This document shows positions 61,550 through 64,000 of a stretch of 64,000 nucleotides of DNA, in pieces. Positions within the stretch are counted from its first letter, which is position 1. Every line of letters begins with the position of its first letter. The notes under the pieces were generated by a model that saw nothing but the letters and a program-made list of their open reading frames with translations, was not told the DNA's origin and did no database searches. The stretch is taken from the NCBI RefSeq assembly GCF_900177325.1, contig NZ_FXBL01000004.1, positions 5,275,501 to 5,339,500 on the forward strand. The letters run 5' to 3'. Source of the DNA: Mesorhizobium australicum. GTDB taxonomy: Bacteria > Pseudomonadota > Alphaproteobacteria > Rhizobiales > Rhizobiaceae. The position numbers and the translations under genes were made by a program.

Positions 61550-62326
61550 ATGCCCAAGGTCGCCATCGTCACCGGATCGACGTCCGGGATCGGCCTCGCC
61601 ATCGCCGAGGCGCTTGCCGGCCTCGGCCACATCGTCATCGTCAATTCCTTCTCCGACACCGCAGCCGACCATGCGGTGGCGAAAGCCATCGCAGACGGCA
61701 CGGGTGCAAAGGTCGTCTACCGCCAGGCCGACATGTCGAAGGCGGAAGACTGCCGCGCCCTCGTCGCCTGGACCGAGAAGGAGTTCGGCTCCGTCGACAT
61801 TCTCGTCAACAATGCCGGCATCCAGTATGTCGCGCCGGTCGAGGAGTTCCCTATCGAGCAGTGGAATCGCATCATTGCGATCAACCTCTCCTCCGCCTTC
61901 CACACCACGGCCGCCGCCCTGCCCGGCATGAAGGCCAGGGATTGGGGCCGCATCGTCAACATCGCCTCCGCGCACGGCCTGCGCGCTTCGCCGAACAAGT
62001 CGGCCTATGTCGCCGCCAAGCACGGCGTCGTCGGCCTGACCAAGACCGTTGCGCTGGAGAGCGCCCGCTCGAACATCACCTGCAACGCCGTCTGCCCCGG
62101 TTTCGTGCTGACGCCACTGGTCGAAAAGCAGATCGATGACCGGGCGAAGGAACTCGGCCTCGACCGCGAGACCGTCATCCGCGACGTCATCCTGGAGAAG
62201 CAGCCGAGCAAGAAATTCGCCTCGGTCGGCGAGATCGCCGCCGCCACGCTCTACCTCGTGTCGGACGGCGCCGCCTCCGTCACCGGCACGACCATCTCGG
62301 TCGACGGCGGCTGGACGGCGCAGTGA
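61550..62326 (+). CDS. bdhA: 3-hydroxybutyrate dehydrogenase
   Basis: A 258-aa SDR that interconverts 3-hydroxybutyrate and acetoacetate with NAD+, in the use of stored polyhydroxybutyrate. The cofactor loop is AIVTGSTSGIGLAIAEAL, the catalytic residues are Ser140, Tyr153 and Lys157 (VNIASAHGLRASPNKSAYVAAKHG), and the lid contains LVEKQIDDRAKELGL. GAAGGAGA ends five bases before the ATG at 61550; the frame left of it to 61487 lacks the motif. It is translationally coupled to the patatin-like gene. Confidence 0.94.
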   Translation: MPKVAIVTGSTSGIGLAIAEALAGLGHIVIVNSFSDTAADHAVAKAIADGTGAKVVYRQADMSKAEDCRALVAWTEKEFGSVDILVNNAGIQYVAPVEEFPIEQWNRIIAINLSSAFHTTAAALPGMKARDWGRIVNIASAHGLRASPNKSAYVAAKHGVVGLTKTVALESARSNITCNAVCPGFVLTPLVEKQIDDRAKELGLDRETVIRDVILEKQPSKKFASVGEIAAATLYLVSDGAASVTGTTISVDGGWTAQ

Positions 62327-63414
62327 TGCGCAAGCCGGTCAACCTGGCGCTGCAGGGCGGCGGCTCGCATGGCGCCTTCACCTGGGGCGTTTTGGACCGC
62401 CTGCTCGAAGACGGTCGGCTCGACTTCGCCGCCGTGTCCGGCACCAGCGCCGGCGCGATGAACGCGGCGGCACTCGCCGACGGCTGGATGCGCGGTGGGC
62501 GCGAGGGCGCGCGCGAGCGACTGTCCTCCTTCTGGAAGAGCGTTGCGCGCAAGGGCCGCTTCTCGCCCGTGCAGCGGCTGCCCTGGGACATTTTCTGGGG
62601 CAACTGGTCGGTCCAGAACTCGCCCGGCTACATGTTCTACGACGCCATGTCGCGCGTCTTCTCGCCGTACATGGTCAATCCTCTCAACGTGAACCCGCTT
62701 CGTGAAGTGGTCGAGGAGGAGATCGACTTCCGCAATGTCCGCAGCTGCAAGGGCATCAGCGTCTTCGTCTCGGCAACCAATGTCCAGACCGGCCGCCTGC
62801 GCGTCTTTTCCGGCGAAGAGCTGAGCGCCGATGCCGTGATGGCGTCCGCCTGCCTGCCGCAGGTCTTCCGCGCCGTCGAGATCGACGGCGAGCCCTACTG
62901 GGACGGCGGCTATGGCGGCAATCCGGCGATCTTCCCGTTCTTCTACACCAACCACGTCGAGGATGTTCTGCTCGTGCAGATCAATCCGGTCACGCGGGAA
63001 GGCGCGCCGAAGACGGCGCAGGAGATCCAGAACCGCGTCGACGAGATCACCTTCAACTCAGGTTTGCTGCATGAAATGCGCGCCATTGCCTTCGTCAACA
63101 GGCTGATCGACGAAGGCCGGATCTCGCGTGACGAATACCGCGCCATACGCATGCACCGCATCGATGCCGACGAAGCCTTCAAGGACCTGTCCGCCTCCTC
63201 GAAGATCAATGCGGAATGGGCGTTCCTGGAGTATCTGCGCGACCTCGGGCGCAGCGCCGCCGAGGACTGGCTCGTCGCGAACTTCGACGCCGTCGGCGAG
63301 CAAGCCACGCTCGACGTGTCGGGAGAACTTTCGGAGACGCCCCAGCTCAGATCGCGCGGCCTCGGCGCGCGCACGCGAGAATTTCTGGCGACCCGCAGGA
63401 AGCCGGCGGCCTGA
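62323..63414 (+). CDS. Patatin-like phospholipase family protein
   Basis: A 363-aa predicted serine hydrolase. The oxyanion loop is LALQGGGSHGAFTWGVL, the nucleophile is the serine of VSGTSAGAMNAAALADG, and the catalytic Asp lies in EPYWDGGYGGNP. It has no signal peptide, so it acts in the cytoplasm. The GTG at 62323 overlaps the bdhA stop (GTGA). Its pairing with 3-hydroxybutyrate dehydrogenase suggests a role in releasing hydroxyacyl units or other lipid, but the substrate is not known. Confidence 0.9.
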   Translation: MMRKPVNLALQGGGSHGAFTWGVLDRLLEDGRLDFAAVSGTSAGAMNAAALADGWMRGGREGARERLSSFWKSVARKGRFSPVQRLPWDIFWGNWSVQNSPGYMFYDAMSRVFSPYMVNPLNVNPLREVVEEEIDFRNVRSCKGISVFVSATNVQTGRLRVFSGEELSADAVMASACLPQVFRAVEIDGEPYWDGGYGGNPAIFPFFYTNHVEDVLLVQINPVTREGAPKTAQEIQNRVDEITFNSGLLHEMRAIAFVNRLIDEGRISRDEYRAIRMHRIDADEAFKDLSASSKINAEWAFLEYLRDLGRSAAEDWLVANFDAVGEQATLDVSGELSETPQLRSRGLGARTREFLATRRKPAA

Positions 63415-63417
63415 CGC

Positions 63418-64000
63418 TCAGCCCGGCGTGACCGCGCGAGCCACCACCGACACGAGGCTGCGCGTCGCCACGCGCAATTCATCGAGGTTCTTCAGGCGCG
63501 CCTTCATGCCTTCGATCGCATCCCAGAACAGGCTCGCCAGGGTTTCGGCCGAATAGCCGCGCGCCCTCAGATCGACGCCGCTGTCGCGGGCCGCGCGATC
63601 GAGTGCGTCGGCGACGAGACCGACCATCGACTCCTTCCAGTCCGCGAGCACCTCGCCTGCCAGCTGATTCTTCATATCGAGGATCTCGTGTCCGTGCGGC
63701 GATCGCATGAACTCTTCCATCATCGCGAACATCGACGTTTCGAGCAGCAGGTTCAGCCGCTCGCCGATCGGGCCGTCGCCGGCCAGCACTTGCCGGGCGG
63801 TTGCCACGGATCCATCAAAATAGCTGAGCGCGATGGCCTGGTAGATGTCGACCTTGTTGCGGAACAGCAGGTACAGCGCCGGCCGTGACATCTCCGCCGC
63901 TTTGGCGATGTCGTCCATCGTCGTGCGCTGAATGCCATAGGCGAGGAAAACCTTCGCCGCGCGCTCCAGGATGCGCTGGCGCTTCAGATCATCTGGGCTG
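63418..64000 (-). CDS. TetR-family regulator, N-terminus beyond the window
   Basis: The frame is open from the stop at 63418 to the right edge, giving at least 194 residues. The helix-turn-helix is visible (RILERAAKVFLAYGIQRTTMDDIAKAAEMSRPALYLLFRNKVDIYQAIAL), and the ligand domain follows. A shorter version starting at the ATG at 63918 would miss the first helix, so the true start lies beyond 64000. It ends four bases from the convergent patatin gene. Its target is unknown. Confidence 0.9.
   Translation of the reverse strand, partial: SPDDLKRQRILERAAKVFLAYGIQRTTMDDIAKAAEMSRPALYLLFRNKVDIYQAIALSYFDGSVATARQVLAGDGPIGERLNLLLETSMFAMMEEFMRSPHGHEILDMKNQLAGEVLADWKESMVGLVADALDRAARDSGVDLRARGYSAETLASLFWDAIEGMKARLKNLDELRVATRSLVSVVARAVTPG

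Noticed and set aside
58088..62023. A 1311-codon open frame on the minus strand
   Set aside because: It is antisense to the RND adaptor, permease and bdhA genes, very rich in Arg, Asp and His, and has no domain. GC-rich third-codon bias of the real genes creates such frames.
1..64000. CRISPR arrays, insertion sequences, prophage genes, rRNA
   Set aside because: No regularly spaced direct repeats, transposase, integrase, phage structural genes or ribosomal RNA segments were seen on either strand.

Overview
The window is chromosomal DNA from a high-G+C alphaproteobacterium, most likely a member of the Hyphomicrobiales (Rhizobiales) close to Mesorhizobium, Aminobacter or other Phyllobacteriaceae. 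This rests on an RpoH-type heat-shock sigma factor, RIME-like intergenic palindromes, a Mic60/mitofilin-like gene inside a hemC-hemD-hemY cluster, a soluble NAD-dependent formate dehydrogenase (fds) operon, and CUT1 ABC importers with two different ATPases. No rRNA, tRNA, insertion sequence, phage, CRISPR array or plasmid function was recognised. Genes are dense and often overlap by 4 bases.

Layout. 1-2.0 kb: the 3' end of rpoH and a convergent M48 lipoprotein protease. 2.1-5.8 kb: thiBPQ thiamine importer on the minus strand, led by a TPP riboswitch with a promoter, plus a RIME-like repeat between thiB and thiP. 5.8-8.0 kb: a LysR regulator, a small unknown, a ribbon-helix-helix protein whose promoter holds a perfect 16-bp palindrome, and an orphan Imm50-like immunity gene. 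8.2-15.0 kb: fdsG-fdsB-(unknown)-(DUF4287)-fdsA-fdhD-fdsD, with two extra genes spliced into the middle by overlapping stop/start codons. 15.0-16.9 kb: small metabolic and membrane genes. 16.9-28.1 kb: a large minus-strand array encoding a CUT1 ABC importer (binding protein, two permeases, a 66-aa membrane protein, two ATPases), a TIM-barrel sugar epimerase, DhaL, DhaM, a private HPr and Enzyme I, a small HTH protein and DhaK. An AT-rich operator-like element lies upstream of the binding protein.

28.2-33.7 kb: a cyclic-nucleotide-domain protein, an OmpR-family response regulator, an L,D-transpeptidase, DUF1761, a methyltransferase, an EVE-domain protein, gpsA and tsaD. 33.8-38.6 kb: hemC, hemD, Mic60-like, hemY. 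38.7-45.1 kb: TerB-like, glutamine amidotransferase, MFS exporter, three small membrane proteins, a flavin dehydrogenase and a PanE-like reductase. 45.2-57 kb: a secreted transglutaminase-like protein, MsbA-like ABC exporter, rpmE with a strong two-way terminator, a Rdx thioredoxin-fold protein, YebC, an MBL-fold hydrolase, mtgA, ispA, a YunG-like protein, a lytic transglycosylase, an unknown, and ispG. 57-61.5 kb: a TetR-controlled RND efflux pair with a visible operator. 61.5-64 kb: 3-hydroxybutyrate dehydrogenase coupled to a patatin-like lipase, then a TetR gene cut by the window edge.

Most of the window is ordinary core genome. The parts most worth a second look are the ABC/DhaKLM-PTS operon, which looks like a self-contained uptake and PEP-dependent phosphorylation route for a short-chain ketose, and the two unexplained genes embedded in the formate dehydrogenase operon.
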